This document shows, piece by piece, positions 35,630 to 45,117 of a stretch of 64,000 nt of DNA. A program made the position numbers and the translations under genes. The DNA lies in assembly GCF_024207115.1 (NCBI RefSeq), contig NZ_CP100128.1, positions 434,001-498,000 on the forward strand, given 5' to 3'. This DNA comes from Chromobacterium sp. IIBBL 290-4 (GTDB taxonomy: Bacteria > Pseudomonadota > Gammaproteobacteria > Burkholderiales > Chromobacteriaceae). The notes below the pieces were generated by a model. That model was not told the DNA's origin, ran no database searches, and worked only from the letters and a program-made list of their open reading frames with translations. The first letter of the stretch is position 1. Each line of letters opens with the position of its first letter.

Positions 35630-36766
35630 ATGAAAATGATCCGCTTGCTCGCATACGCCCTGCTCCTGGCCGCGATCAGCCCCTGCCAGGCCGCTGACAA
35701 ACTGGCCCAGGACCTCGGCGAGCAAGTCATCCAGCTGCCTATCTCGCTGCCGCAAGGCGGCGGCGACATGACGCTGACGATTTACCATCCGACAGCGGCC
35801 GGCCCGCATCCGCTGCTTGTGCTCAGCCATGGCCGCGCCGCCAAACCAGAAGATAGGGCCAAGCCGGAGCGGCAAAGAATGGAAGTCGCCGCCCGCTATT
35901 TCCTGCGCAAAGGCTTTGTGGTGCTAGTGCCCACCCGCATCGGCTATGGCGCCTCCGCCTCCGGCATTGATCCGGAAAGCTCCGGCAACTGCCGCCGCCC
36001 CGATTACCGCGCGGCCCTGGCGCCGCAAGTGAGGCAAATCGAAGCCGCGCTGGCCTACGGCCGCAAACTGCCGGATGTCGATCCGCAGCGCGTCGTGCTG
36101 GCGGGCGTGTCCGTCGGCGGCATCGGCACGGCGGCGGCCGCGGCGGAAAACCCGCCCGGCGTGGTCGCGGCCATCAATTTCTCCGGCGGCCACGGCGGCA
36201 ATCCCAAAACCCATCCCGGCATGCCTTGCGATCCAGAGCAACTTCGCGCGGTTTATGCCGAGTTCGGCCAACGTTCCCGCGTGCCCATGCTGTGGCTGTA
36301 CGCCCGCAACGACCAGTTCTTCGGTCCCCGCTATTCCCAGGCCTGGGCTCAGGCCTACCACGCCGCCGGAGGCGAACTGGAATACAAGCTCTTGCCCGAT
36401 TTCGGCGCGGACGGCCACAAGCTGTTCAGCGAGGGCGCGGATATCTGGATGCCGTTGGCTGAGGATTTTCTAACGCGCTTCGGCTTCAAACAGCAGGGCT
36501 ATGCGCCGCGGCCCGCGCCCAGCGGCTTCGCCGCGCTGGAAGATCGCGCCCGCATCCCTTATTTGAAAGAAGCGGATAAACAGAAAGGCTATGGCGACTT
36601 CCTCGCCAGCCAACTGCCGCGCGCCTTCGCCCTGTCCGCCAACGGCCGCTGGGGCCGCGCTTACGGACCAGATGCCGCGGACCGCGCGCTGGACTATTGC
36701 CGGCGCGACAACCGCGAAAAATGCGCCCTGTACGCGATAGACCGCGACGTGGTGTGGAAGCCCTGA
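35630..36766 (+). CDS. Secreted alpha/beta hydrolase (dienelactone-hydrolase-like)
   Basis: 378 aa. Signal peptide of about 21 residues (cleavage after SPCQA). The alpha/beta-hydrolase core shows HPLLVLSHGRAA (oxyanion strand), the nucleophile elbow AGVSVGGIG, an acid candidate in WLYARNDQF, and a His in GADGHKLF. The last ~100 residues are an extra domain with two Cys (YCRRDNREKCALY) that may pair. Substrate unknown; an esterase or peptidase are both possible. Another ATG two codons in is an alternative start. Confidence 0.82.
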   Translation: MKMIRLLAYALLLAAISPCQAADKLAQDLGEQVIQLPISLPQGGGDMTLTIYHPTAAGPHPLLVLSHGRAAKPEDRAKPERQRMEVAARYFLRKGFVVLVPTRIGYGASASGIDPESSGNCRRPDYRAALAPQVRQIEAALAYGRKLPDVDPQRVVLAGVSVGGIGTAAAAAENPPGVVAAINFSGGHGGNPKTHPGMPCDPEQLRAVYAEFGQRSRVPMLWLYARNDQFFGPRYSQAWAQAYHAAGGELEYKLLPDFGADGHKLFSEGADIWMPLAEDFLTRFGFKQQGYAPRPAPSGFAALEDRARIPYLKEADKQKGYGDFLASQLPRAFALSANGRWGRAYGPDAADRALDYCRRDNREKCALYAIDRDVVWKP

Positions 36767-36838
36767 AAACATAGGGCCGCTCCACGCCAGAAGCGGCCAG
36801 CCCTGCCAGTTTAGTTTCAGACCCAACATGATATTTAA

Positions 36839-38578
36839 ATGACGACACCTTACACCCGCATCGCCATCGCCCTGCTGCAGGGAGGCGCGCTGTACACGCT
36901 CTTCCTGGCGGCAACCCACCAGGTCTGGCCTGCCGGCCACCCCCTGCTGTTCTCGCCCTTGTTTCTGATCTCGGCGCTGCTGCCCATTCTGGCCCAGGCC
37001 GGGCTGAACCTGCCCAGCAAAGGCAGGCTGCTCGGCTGGCTGGCCGCGCTTGCCGCCGTTCTGGCCGTTATCGGCGCCCATGACCACTGGCGTGTCGGCG
37101 CGCCTCTCGTCCAGATGCCTCAGGACAACTTGCCCGCGCCGCTATCCATTCTCGGCGCGAGCCTCTTTCTGCTGATCGCCTGGCCGCTGATCCAGGCCAA
37201 GGAAAGCGAGCGGCGCTGGCTGGCACCCTATGCCGTCTATTTCGACGGGGCATGGAAGTTCGCGCTGCAACTGCTGTTTTCCAGCCTGTTCGTCGGCGTA
37301 TTCTGGCTGGTGTTGCTAGTGGGCGCCTGGCTGTTTTACCTCGTCAAAATAGACTATCTGTTCCAGCTGTTCACTCAGCCCTGGTTCGCCCTGCCGGCCA
37401 GCAGCCTCGCCCTCGCAGCGGGCCTGCATCTGACCGATGTACGGCCCGGCATCATTCGCGGCATCCGCTCGCTGGCGCTGACCCTGCTGTCTTGCTTATT
37501 GCCCTTGCTGACGCTGCTGATCGGCGCTTTTCTCGCGCAACTGCCCTTCACCGGCTTGCAAAACCTATGGAAGACCGGCTACGCGGCGACATTGCTGTTG
37601 AGCTCGGCCGGCCTGCTGATTTTTCTATTGAATAGCGCGTATCAGGATGGCGCCGGCGAGAGGCCCAAGCGGGTCCAGCTCATCAGCATGAGGCTGGCTT
37701 GCCTATTGCTCAGCCCGCTGTCAGGCTTGGCCGCCTATGCGCTGGCCTTGCGCATTGTCCAGCATGGCTGGACGCCGGGGCGCGTGCTTGCCGTCGCAGG
37801 CAGCCTCATCTGCATCTGCTACGCCCTGGGCTATGGCTGGGCGGCGCTGCGACGCTCGCAACGCTTGGAAGGACTGGCTTTCGTCAATATCGCCACCGCC
37901 TGGCTGACGCTGTTTTTGCTGGCCGCCCTGCTTTCTCCGCTGGCCGATCCCGTCCAGATCTCCGTCGCCAGCCAAATGGCGCGCTTGCAGGCCGGCCGAG
38001 TCGCACCCGACCGTTTCGACTTCGACTTTCTGCGCAGCCAGGGCATGCGTTATGGCCATGAAGCCCTGCTCAAACTGCAAAGCGACGCTAACCCCATCAT
38101 CCGCCGCAAGGCCGGCGACGCGCTGGGCCTCCCGCGCCCGAGCGCCCCTGCCCGCCCTCTCGCCCAATCCATTCGCGCGAAAGGCGAAACCGCCCTGCCC
38201 GCCAGTTTTCTTGCCCAGAACTGGTCAATCCAGGCCGAGCACAATGCCGATTATCCCGCCTGCTTGCGAGATGGTTCCGAAAACTGCATCGCCTTTTCCG
38301 GGACGTTCAGCGGAAGCGGCAAACAGGAAGTCCTGCTAGTGGAAGAAGCCAGCTCCAATATCACGCTGTATCGACAAGACAAGCCTGGCCAATGGACGCT
38401 CGCGGCCCGCTACTCGCCGCCGCCGAATTGCCAACTGCCGGCCGATGGCATCCAGGCGGATCGCATCCGCGCGCTGCCGCCCACGCTGCCGGACCTGGAA
38501 ATATCGGGATTGCGGCTGCGGCCCGATTATCCCTATGAGCCGCAGTCCTGCCCCTCGCCGCCAAAGACCGCGCCTTAA
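36839..38578 (+). CDS. DUF4153-type multi-spanning membrane protein
   Basis: 579 aa. Residues 1-400 hold about eleven hydrophobic helices, with the GAWKFALQLLFSSLFVGVFW segment typical of the DUF4153 family. The remaining ~180 residues form a soluble, probably extracytoplasmic domain with Cys pairs (PACLRDGSENCIAF; PPPNCQLP and QSCPSPP). The function of DUF4153 proteins is not known. The ribosome site is weak. A shared terminator follows. Confidence 0.78.
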   Translation: MTTPYTRIAIALLQGGALYTLFLAATHQVWPAGHPLLFSPLFLISALLPILAQAGLNLPSKGRLLGWLAALAAVLAVIGAHDHWRVGAPLVQMPQDNLPAPLSILGASLFLLIAWPLIQAKESERRWLAPYAVYFDGAWKFALQLLFSSLFVGVFWLVLLVGAWLFYLVKIDYLFQLFTQPWFALPASSLALAAGLHLTDVRPGIIRGIRSLALTLLSCLLPLLTLLIGAFLAQLPFTGLQNLWKTGYAATLLLSSAGLLIFLLNSAYQDGAGERPKRVQLISMRLACLLLSPLSGLAAYALALRIVQHGWTPGRVLAVAGSLICICYALGYGWAALRRSQRLEGLAFVNIATAWLTLFLLAALLSPLADPVQISVASQMARLQAGRVAPDRFDFDFLRSQGMRYGHEALLKLQSDANPIIRRKAGDALGLPRPSAPARPLAQSIRAKGETALPASFLAQNWSIQAEHNADYPACLRDGSENCIAFSGTFSGSGKQEVLLVEEASSNITLYRQDKPGQWTLAARYSPPPNCQLPADGIQADRIRALPPTLPDLEISGLRLRPDYPYEPQSCPSPPKTAP

Positions 38579-38595
38579 AACTCGCGCGCAATGAG

Positions 38596-38621
38596 AAAGA
38601 CCCGGCTTTGCCGGGTCTTTT
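38596..38621. terminator. Bidirectional terminator
   Basis: AAAGACCCGGC, loop TTT, GCCGGGTCTTT: an 11-base perfect stem with A and T runs on the two sides, placed between the convergent DUF4153 gene and gpsA. Confidence 0.88.
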
Positions 38622-38654
38622 CTTGTGCCATCCGCTGGGCCTGCCGGCGCGCGC

Positions 38655-39659
38655 TCAATCCAGCGCGCCGCCGGACTCCGACTTGGGCGAGCGGCCCAGC
38701 AGGCCATCCACCACTTGCTGCGGATCATGGCCCTGATAGAGCAGTCCGCACACTGCGGCGGTGATCGGCATGTCCACTTCCAGCCTTTCGGCCATGGTCA
38801 GCACCTCGCGGGCGGTGGCCACGCCCTCGGCGACATGGCCCAGTTCGCGCAGCACTTGCTCCAGCGGCTTGCCCTCGGCCAGCTTCAGCCCCACCTGGCG
38901 GTTGCGCGACAAGGCGCCGGTGCAGGTGAGGATCAGATCGCCCATGCCGGCCAGACCCATCATGGTGTGCTGGCTGGCGCCCAGCGCGATGGCCAGGCGA
39001 GTGATCTCGGCCAAACCGCGGGTGATCAGCGCCGCGCGGGCATTCAGGCCGAAATCCAGGCCGTCGGCGACGCCGGTGGCGATCGCCATCACGTTCTTCA
39101 CCGCGCCGCCCACTTCCACGCCGACCAAGTCTTCGTTGGCGTACAGGCGCAAACGCGGGCTGTGCAGCTCGCGGGCGATGCGGGCGGCGAACTCGGCGTC
39201 GTCCGAGGCGATGGTCACCGCTGCCGGCTGGCCCTGCGCCACTTCGCGGGCGAAGCTGGGGCCGGACAGCACGCCGCAGCGATGATCGGCCGGCAGCTCT
39301 TCCGCCACCACCTGGTGCGGCAGCAGGCTGGAGCCGGCCTCGAAACCCTTGCACGCCCACAAAATGGGCGGCAGCGGCTTGCCCAGGGCGACCAGCGCCT
39401 TCAGCGTGGGCCGCAGGCCCGCCATGGGCGTGACGATCAGCAGCAGCTCGGCGTCGCGCGCGGCGGCCGCCAGATCGGCGGTGATCTTCAGTAAATCTGG
39501 GAAAGGACAATCGGGAAGGTAGCGCGCGTTGAGGCGCTCATCGGCCAGACGCGCCGCCTGCTCGGCGTCGCGCGCCCACAACGTCACCTGGTGGTGACGG
39601 GCAAAAGCTATCGCCAGCGCGGTTCCCCAAGCGCCGGCGCCAAGTATCGCCAGTTTCAT
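38655..39659 (-). CDS. gpsA: NAD(P)-dependent glycerol-3-phosphate dehydrogenase
   Basis: 334-aa cytoplasmic enzyme that reduces dihydroxyacetone phosphate to sn-glycerol-3-phosphate for phospholipid synthesis. The N-terminal Rossmann motif [16 protein letters not shown], the [20 protein letters not shown] region, the catalytic-Lys segment [11 protein letters not shown] and [12 protein letters not shown] are all as in the family. Last gene of the priA-dacB-grxC-secB-SH3-gpsA run; secB-gpsA linkage is widespread in proteobacteria. Confidence 0.96.
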   Translation of the reverse strand: MKLAILGAGAWGTALAIAFARHHQVTLWARDAEQAARLADERLNARYLPDCPFPDLLKITADLAAAARDAELLLIVTPMAGLRPTLKALVALGKPLPPILWACKGFEAGSSLLPHQVVAEELPADHRCGVLSGPSFAREVAQGQPAAVTIASDDAEFAARIARELHSPRLRLYANEDLVGVEVGGAVKNVMAIATGVADGLDFGLNARAALITRGLAEITRLAIALGASQHTMMGLAGMGDLILTCTGALSRNRQVGLKLAEGKPLEQVLRELGHVAEGVATAREVLTMAERLEVDMPITAAVCGLLYQGHDPQQVVDGLLGRSPKSESGGALD

Positions 39660-39668
39660 GCTTAGCCC

Positions 39669-40109
39669 TTACAAGCCCCAGAGGTCGGTAATACGAGCAT
39701 AGCCGACGCTGCCGTCCCTATGCTTGACCTTGACCCAGCCGTCTTGCGGCGCTTCCTGCAACTCCAGCACGCCGTCCTTGGGCACCGAGAACAGCAGCTT
39801 GCCGTCCTCGCCGGCCTTGTCGCGGACGCCGGCCTGCGGCGACACGACCAGCAGCCAGCGCTGGCGGGACAGGGCCGCCGACGGTATCCAGGCGATGCCG
39901 CCGGTGGCGTCGCGCACGCGCGCCCATTCCTTCTGGCTGGACAGCACTTCCACCGGGAAATAGCGGCTGACGACAAACAGCTTCTTGGCCGACAAAGAAG
40001 GCGCCTCGTACAAGGCGACGCCGGTTTCCTTGACCGAACGGAACTCCAGGGCCTGGGCCGCCTGAGCGGCGCCCAGCGCCAGCAGCAGCGTGATGACGAG
40101 GCGCTTCAT
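39669..40109 (-). CDS. Periplasmic protein with two bacterial SH3 domains
   Basis: 146 aa. Signal peptide (residues 1-20, ending AAQALE), then two tandem SH3b-like units: VALYEAPSLSAKKLFVVSRY to GIAWIPSAAL, and AGVRDKAGEDGKLLFSVPKD to GSVGYARITDL. SH3b domains bind peptidoglycan or peptides; no enzymatic domain is present. Placed between secB and gpsA with 10- and 9-base gaps, so part of that operon. GAGG precedes the start. Confidence 0.85.
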   Translation of the reverse strand: MKRLVITLLLALGAAQAAQALEFRSVKETGVALYEAPSLSAKKLFVVSRYFPVEVLSSQKEWARVRDATGGIAWIPSAALSRQRWLLVVSPQAGVRDKAGEDGKLLFSVPKDGVLELQEAPQDGWVKVKHRDGSVGYARITDLWGL

Positions 40110-40119
40110 GACATCAACC

Positions 40120-40572
40120 TCAGGCGTTGCCGGCTTCGGCTTGCTGAGCGCGCTGCTGCATGTACAGCGCTTCGAAGTTGATCGGGGCCAGCAGCACCGG
40201 CGGGAAGCCGGCGCGGTTCACCAGGCTGGACACGGTTTCGCGGGCGTAGGGGAACAGGATGTTCGGGCAAGCCACGCCGAGGATCGGGTCCAGGTCTTCG
40301 CCCGGCACGTTGCGGATCTGGAAAATGCCGGCCTGGGCCACTTCGCACAGGAACAGGGTCTTTTCCGGCAGCTTGGCGGTCACGGTGACGGTCAGGGTCA
40401 CTTCGTAGAAGCCGTCATCCAGTTGTTGGCCGCCGCTGGCCAGCTGCATGTCGATTTCCGGCTGGTTTTGCTCCAGGAACACCTGCGGCGCGTTCGGCAC
40501 CTCCAGCGACATGTCCTTCACGTAGATCTTTTCGATGGAAAACGCCGGTTGCAGCTCTTGTTGTTCGCTCAT
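40120..40572 (-). CDS. secB: Protein-export chaperone SecB
   Basis: 150-aa cytoplasmic tetrameric chaperone that holds precursors unfolded for Sec[23 protein letters not shown], the LTVTVTAKL strand, and [37 protein letters not shown] are the conserved SecB core. ATG 40572 (MSEQQ) is chosen over an in-frame ATG four codons upstream. Confidence 0.96.
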   Translation of the reverse strand: MSEQQELQPAFSIEKIYVKDMSLEVPNAPQVFLEQNQPEIDMQLASGGQQLDDGFYEVTLTVTVTAKLPEKTLFLCEVAQAGIFQIRNVPGEDLDPILGVACPNILFPYARETVSSLVNRAGFPPVLLAPINFEALYMQQRAQQAEAGNA

Positions 40573-40683
40573 GTTCTTTCTCACTAAACGCCGTCGCCAT
40601 GACGGTTAAATTTTATTAGGGTACACCGGCGGGCATCATCGCATGAAAGCCCGCCAGCGGCCAATACCGCGCGCAGCCCCGGC

Positions 40684-40941
40684 TCAGTCCGCCAGCAGCG
40701 GGTCCAGCTTGCCGGCCTGATTCAGCGCCACCAGATCGTCGCAGCCGCCGACATGGGTTTCGCCGATGAAGATCTGCGGCACCGTGCGGCGGCCGGTGAT
40801 GGCCATCATCTTGTCGCGCTCGTCCGGGTCCAGATCGATGCGGATTTCCTGGATCTGGGCCACGCCCTTGCTGGACAGCAGCTGCTTGGCGCGGATGCAG
40901 TAGGGGCAGACCGCGGTAGTGTACATGGTTACAGGTTTCAT
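40684..40941 (-). CDS. grxC: Glutaredoxin 3
   Basis: 85-aa monomeric dithiol glutaredoxin with active site CPYC at residues 11-14 (MYTTAVCPYCIRAK), the cis-Pro TVPQIFI motif and GGCDDL glutathione-binding segment. It reduces protein-glutathione disulfides. Start at ATG 40941 gives the family length. Sits upstream of secB, as in many proteobacteria. Confidence 0.95.
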   Translation of the reverse strand: MKPVTMYTTAVCPYCIRAKQLLSSKGVAQIQEIRIDLDPDERDKMMAITGRRTVPQIFIGETHVGGCDDLVALNQAGKLDPLLAD

Positions 40942-40993
40942 TTTCTCGCCTGACAAATCTCGAATAGCACCGATTATAGCCCGAGTCCGGCCC

Positions 40994-42376
40994 TCAGCGC
41001 TTTGCGCTGGATCGCGTATCGAAGCCGCGGACCACATCCGCCACCACCGCATCCAGCGCCTTGGCCATTTCCGGCGCGCGCGGGCTGTTGACGATGGCGA
41101 CAATGGCTAGGCGCCGCCCGTCCGCCGCCTGCCAGTAGCCGGCCAGCGCCTTCACGTCTTTCAAGGTGCCGGTTTTCATCCTGAGCCGCGGCCCCAGATC
41201 GATGAAACGCTTTTTGAGCGTGCCCATCTGGCCCGCCACCGGCAGGCTGGCGGCGAACTCGTCGGCATAAGGCCCGCGGGCGGCGTCGCGCAGCACCTCG
41301 CCCAACAGGCGGGCGCTCACCCGCTCCCGCCGCGACAGGCCGGAGCCGTTCTCCAGGATCAGCTGCGGCAAGTCATCGATGCCGCGCTCGCGCAGCAGAT
41401 CGCGCACCACGCCGGCCGCCGCCTGCGGCGAACCCTCGCCCGCCGCCTCGCGGCCCAGCGTCAGGAACAGCGTGCGCGCCATGGTGTTGTTGCTGTACTT
41501 GTTGATGTCGGCCAGCGCCGCGGGCAAGGGCTGCGATTGCCAGGCCGCCAGCTCGCGCGCCTCGTCCGGCGCGCGGCCCCTGGCCACGCCCATCGGCCCC
41601 TCGCCGCCCAGCGCCTGCCACATGGCGGCGAAATCCTGGCCGGCGAAGGCGTCGTGATCCAGCACATTGACGTAAGCCCGCTTGCCGTCGCAGGCGGCGG
41701 GCAGCGCGCCCTTCACCGTCACCGTCCGTCCATCGGTCTCGATGGCCGCGAAGCGGCGCACGTCGGGGCAAGCCTCGTCCTTGCCGGGCTTCAGCTCCGC
41801 CTGCAGCTTCACGCCGGCCAAGGGCGGATCCAGAACCACGCGCGCGCCTTGCGCGTCGCGGTAAAACGTCAGCCAGGCCACTTTCAGATTGGTCAGGTGG
41901 CTGTCTGGTTCCACGGTGAAGGCGCGGCCAGCGTCTTCGTCGAAATCATCAGCCCCGCCGATAGACGCGAAAGCGCGCTTGTCCAACACCAGCCGGCCTT
42001 CCAGCTTGTGGATGCCCCGCAGCCGCAGGCCGTAGAGCAGGGTCAGCAGATTGCCGTTGTCGAAGCGCGGATCGCCGCCGCCCAGCCAATACAAATCGCC
42101 CTTGAGCGCGCCGTTCTCCACCGGCGCGGCGGATAGCAGCGTGGTGGTCCAGCGGTAATCCGGCCCCAAGCGGTTCAGCGCCGCCCAGCCGGTCAGCAGC
42201 TTCATCGTCGAGGCCGGATTGACCGCCGTCTCCGCCCGATGGCTGACGATGGCCTCCTCGCCCTCCACCGGCGCCGCCCAGACGGCGATCTCGTCCGCTT
42301 TCAGGCCATGCAGCTCCAAGGCCGCGGCCGGCAAGGCGGCAACGAGCAGCCCCAGGGCCGCGATTCGATTTTTCAT
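40994..42376 (-). CDS. dacB: D-alanyl-D-alanine carboxypeptidase/endopeptidase (PBP4, class C)
   Basis: 460-aa periplasmic peptidoglycan hydrolase. A cleavable signal peptide (about 20 residues, ending PAAALE) is followed by the three penicillin-binding motifs: SxxK in NPASTMKL, SxN in KYSNNTMA, and KTG in RMKTGTLKD, with the large inserted domain of PBP4 between the first two. It starts 10 bases after priA, with GAGGAAAAGCGC as the ribosome site, so the two are co-transcribed. Confidence 0.94.
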   Translation of the reverse strand: MKNRIAALGLLVAALPAAALELHGLKADEIAVWAAPVEGEEAIVSHRAETAVNPASTMKLLTGWAALNRLGPDYRWTTTLLSAAPVENGALKGDLYWLGGGDPRFDNGNLLTLLYGLRLRGIHKLEGRLVLDKRAFASIGGADDFDEDAGRAFTVEPDSHLTNLKVAWLTFYRDAQGARVVLDPPLAGVKLQAELKPGKDEACPDVRRFAAIETDGRTVTVKGALPAACDGKRAYVNVLDHDAFAGQDFAAMWQALGGEGPMGVARGRAPDEARELAAWQSQPLPAALADINKYSNNTMARTLFLTLGREAAGEGSPQAAAGVVRDLLRERGIDDLPQLILENGSGLSRRERVSARLLGEVLRDAARGPYADEFAASLPVAGQMGTLKKRFIDLGPRLRMKTGTLKDVKALAGYWQAADGRRLAIVAIVNSPRAPEMAKALDAVVADVVRGFDTRSSAKR

Positions 42377-42386
42377 GCGCTTTTCC

Positions 42387-44570
42387 TCACCAATCCTGCG
42401 GGTCTACGTCCAAGGACCAGCGCAAAGCGCGGCCATGGCTTTTGGCCAAACCATCCAGCACCGGCTGCAATTGATCCAGCAAACGATGCAGCGCGCCGCG
42501 CTGCGGCGATTCCAGCACCAGCTGCGCGCGCTCGCGCTGCGCCAGCCTGGCCATCAAGGCCGGCGCCGGGCCGGAAATCAACACGCCTTCCGCCAAGGGC
42601 TCCAGCAAATCGCGCGCCTGGCGCAAAAACGCCGTCGCTTGCGCCAACTCCGGGCAATCGGCCCTGAGCAAGGCCTGAAACACGCCGGGCGGGAAGCCGG
42701 CCTGCCGCCGCTCGTCCAATAAGCTGGCGGCATAGCCGTCGAAATCATGTGCCACCAGCGCGTGATACAGCGGATGGTCCGGCCATTGGGTCTGCACCAG
42801 CACCTCGCCCGCAGCCTCGGCGCGGCCGGCCCGCCCGGCCACCTGCATCAGCTGCGAAAACAGCCGCTCCGAGGCGCGGAAGTCGGCCGAGTACAGCCCG
42901 CCGTCGGCGCCCAGCACCGCCACCAGCGACAACGTGCCGAAGTCATGGCCCTTGGCCAGCATCTGGGTGCCGACCAGGATGTCCACTTCGCCGGCATGCA
43001 CCTTGCGGTACACCTCGTCCCAGGCGTCCTTACGGCTGGTGGTGTCGCGGTCGATGCGCAGCACCCGCGCTTCCGGCAGCATGCGCTGCAAGGCCGATTC
43101 CAGCCGCTGCGTGCCTTCGCCCAGCGGTTTGATGTCCGGGTCGCCGCAATCCGGGCAGGCCCGCGGCACCGGCTCTTCCCAGCCGCAATGATGGCAACGC
43201 AGCTTGCGCTCCATCAGGTGCACCACCAGCTTGGCCGAACAATGCGGGCAGCCGCTGGTCCAGCCGCAGGCGGTGCAGGCGACGACGGGCGCGAAACCGC
43301 GGCGGTTGATGAACACCAGGCTCATCTCCTGGCGCGCCAGCCTCGCCTTCAAGGCTTCCAGCACCGGCTCGGACAGGCCCTCGGCCAATTTTTTGCGGCG
43401 GGTGTCCACCAGGCGCACATCGGGCAAACGGGCCGAGCCATGGGCGCGGCGATTAAGCGCCAGCTTGCGGTAGCGGCCGGCTTCGACATTGGCCACCGTT
43501 TCCAGGCTGGGCGTGGCCGAGCCCAGCAGCACCGGGATGCCGGCGCGGCGCGCCCGCCAGATGGCCAGGTCGCGCGCGTGATAGCGCAGGCCGTCCTGCT
43601 GCTTGAAGGAGCCGTCATGCTCCTCATCCACCACGATCAGGCCCAGCCGCGGCAGGGGGGTGAACACCGACAGCCGGGTGCCGATCACCACGTCGGCCTC
43701 GCCATGCCAGGCATCCAGCCAGCCATGCATGCGCTCGCCGTCGGCCAGATGGCTGTGCTGCACCACGATGCGGCTGGCGGGAAAACGGCTGGCGAAGCGG
43801 TCTATCAGTTGCGGGGTCAGATTGATTTCCGGCACCAGCACCAGCGCCTGGCGGCGCGCCGCCAAGTGATCGGCGATCAATTGCAGGTAGACCTCGGTTT
43901 TGCCGCTGCCGGTGACGCCGTGCAACAGCCAGGGCTGGAAACCCGGCTGCGCGCGCAAGGCGGCCAAGGCCTGCGCTTGCTCGTCTTTGAGTTCCGGCGC
44001 GTCGCCCAGCCGCAGCGGAACCGGTTCGGGGGACACGCGCTCGGCCAGCCCCTCGGCCAGCCAGGCCGACAGCAGCTTGCCGGCTTGCGGCGTGACCGCC
44101 TTGGCCGCCTCCAGCGTCAATGGGCCGTCTTGCATGGCCTGCCATAGCGCCAGCCTCGCCTTTTGCCGGGCCGGCGGCGCTTCCGCCAAGCCGCCGGCGC
44201 TCAGGGCGAAGGGCCGCTTGTCCAGCCGGCTCGGGTTCTTGGGATCGCGCAAGCCGGTAGGCAGCGCGGTGAACAGCGTCTGGCCCAAGGGATGGTGGTA
44301 ATAACTGGAGGCGAAGCGAACCAGTTGCAGAAACTCGTCAGGCAAAGGTGGCAAACCATCCAGCACCATTTCGATGCGTTTGAGCTTGGACGCGTCCAGC
44401 GCCTCCACACCCTCCCCCGGTATCGGCGTGACCACCACGCCACAAACCAGGCGATTGCCGAAAGGAACGCGCACCCTCGCCCCCGGCATGACAGCCGATT
44501 GAGTCAGATAACTGAACGTACCACTCAGCGGCACATCGATGGCCACCTGGACCAAGTCGCTACCATTCAT
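42387..44570 (-). CDS. priA: Primosomal replication protein N' (PriA helicase)
   Basis: 727-aa 3'-5' DNA helicase that restarts collapsed replication forks. The N-terminal 3'-DNA-end-binding domain (VQVAIDVPLSGTFSYLT, PGARVRVPFGNR) is followed by Walker A GVTGSGKTEVYL, the DEEH box VVDEEHDGSFK, and eight zinc-binding Cys in four CxxC pairs (CTACGWTSGCPHC and CHHCGW to CPDC). GTQMLAKGHDF and QVAGRAGR close the helicase core. First gene of a long minus-strand operon. Confidence 0.96.
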   Translation of the reverse strand: MNGSDLVQVAIDVPLSGTFSYLTQSAVMPGARVRVPFGNRLVCGVVVTPIPGEGVEALDASKLKRIEMVLDGLPPLPDEFLQLVRFASSYYHHPLGQTLFTALPTGLRDPKNPSRLDKRPFALSAGGLAEAPPARQKARLALWQAMQDGPLTLEAAKAVTPQAGKLLSAWLAEGLAERVSPEPVPLRLGDAPELKDEQAQALAALRAQPGFQPWLLHGVTGSGKTEVYLQLIADHLAARRQALVLVPEINLTPQLIDRFASRFPASRIVVQHSHLADGERMHGWLDAWHGEADVVIGTRLSVFTPLPRLGLIVVDEEHDGSFKQQDGLRYHARDLAIWRARRAGIPVLLGSATPSLETVANVEAGRYRKLALNRRAHGSARLPDVRLVDTRRKKLAEGLSEPVLEALKARLARQEMSLVFINRRGFAPVVACTACGWTSGCPHCSAKLVVHLMERKLRCHHCGWEEPVPRACPDCGDPDIKPLGEGTQRLESALQRMLPEARVLRIDRDTTSRKDAWDEVYRKVHAGEVDILVGTQMLAKGHDFGTLSLVAVLGADGGLYSADFRASERLFSQLMQVAGRAGRAEAAGEVLVQTQWPDHPLYHALVAHDFDGYAASLLDERRQAGFPPGVFQALLRADCPELAQATAFLRQARDLLEPLAEGVLISGPAPALMARLAQRERAQLVLESPQRGALHRLLDQLQPVLDGLAKSHGRALRWSLDVDPQDW

Positions 44571-45062
44571 TTACATGCCTTCTGCGGCAAACCCTGCTGC
44601 GACAAGGCTTTGCATTCGCTGTGCACAGATCTTGTGGATAACTTTGTGAACAACCCGACCGTCTGCGGACAAAAAGCCTTGAAATCAGTGTTTCCGCTAG
44701 ATTGCACAAAAATTAATCAACAAATAAAAACCAATGAAATCAACAGCTTATATATTTCAAAAAATATTGCTGGACGCGCTTGACAAGGACTTCGCAGCGG
44801 TCTAGCTCGTGTGCATAACTCGCCAAGCACCACCGGGGCCGGCTGTCAACCCACAATTTCCGCTATCAAAATATCCAAGTCAGGAAGTTCCGCCCAGGCC
44901 GCAACAAGCCCGTCCATACCCCTCCCCGCGCGGATCTGCCATTGCCGTGAAAGTTTAATAAAACCTTAAAATTACAAGGCATTTTCTCAAGCAGGGGCGA
45001 TTTCAGAATTCAACAAACCGTTAACACTGACGATGGAAGCAGCCCGCAGGATGCGCTCGCAC
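44571..45062. other. Gene-free AT-rich region with two DnaA-box matches
   Basis: TGTGGATAA (44633-44641) and TGTGCATAA (44810-44818) each match the DnaA box TTATNCACA on the minus strand. The interval 44690-44780 is very AT-rich (long A/T tracts such as TATATATTTCAAAAAATATT). No gene or RNA is evident. dnaA and dnaN are absent from the window, so calling it a chromosomal origin is not justified. Confidence 0.5.
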
Positions 45063-45099
45063 CAAAACAAGGCATGGCGCGCCGGCAAGGGCGCACCAT
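45063..45099 (-). terminator. Probable hemE terminator
   Basis: On the minus strand ATGGTGCGCC, loop CTTGCC, GGCGCGCCAT (one G-T pair) is followed by a short TTGTTTT tract, 19 bases after the hemE stop. Confidence 0.55.
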
Positions 45100-45117
45100 G
45101 ATCAGGCATTCCTGCGA

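Noticed and set aside
42747..44147. 466-codon plus-strand frame
   Set aside because: Antisense shadow of priA, rich in His/Gln/Ala with no domain.
44571..45117. Chromosomal origin of replication
   Set aside because: Two DnaA-box matches and AT richness are not enough; dnaA, dnaN and rpmH are missing and the boxes are few.
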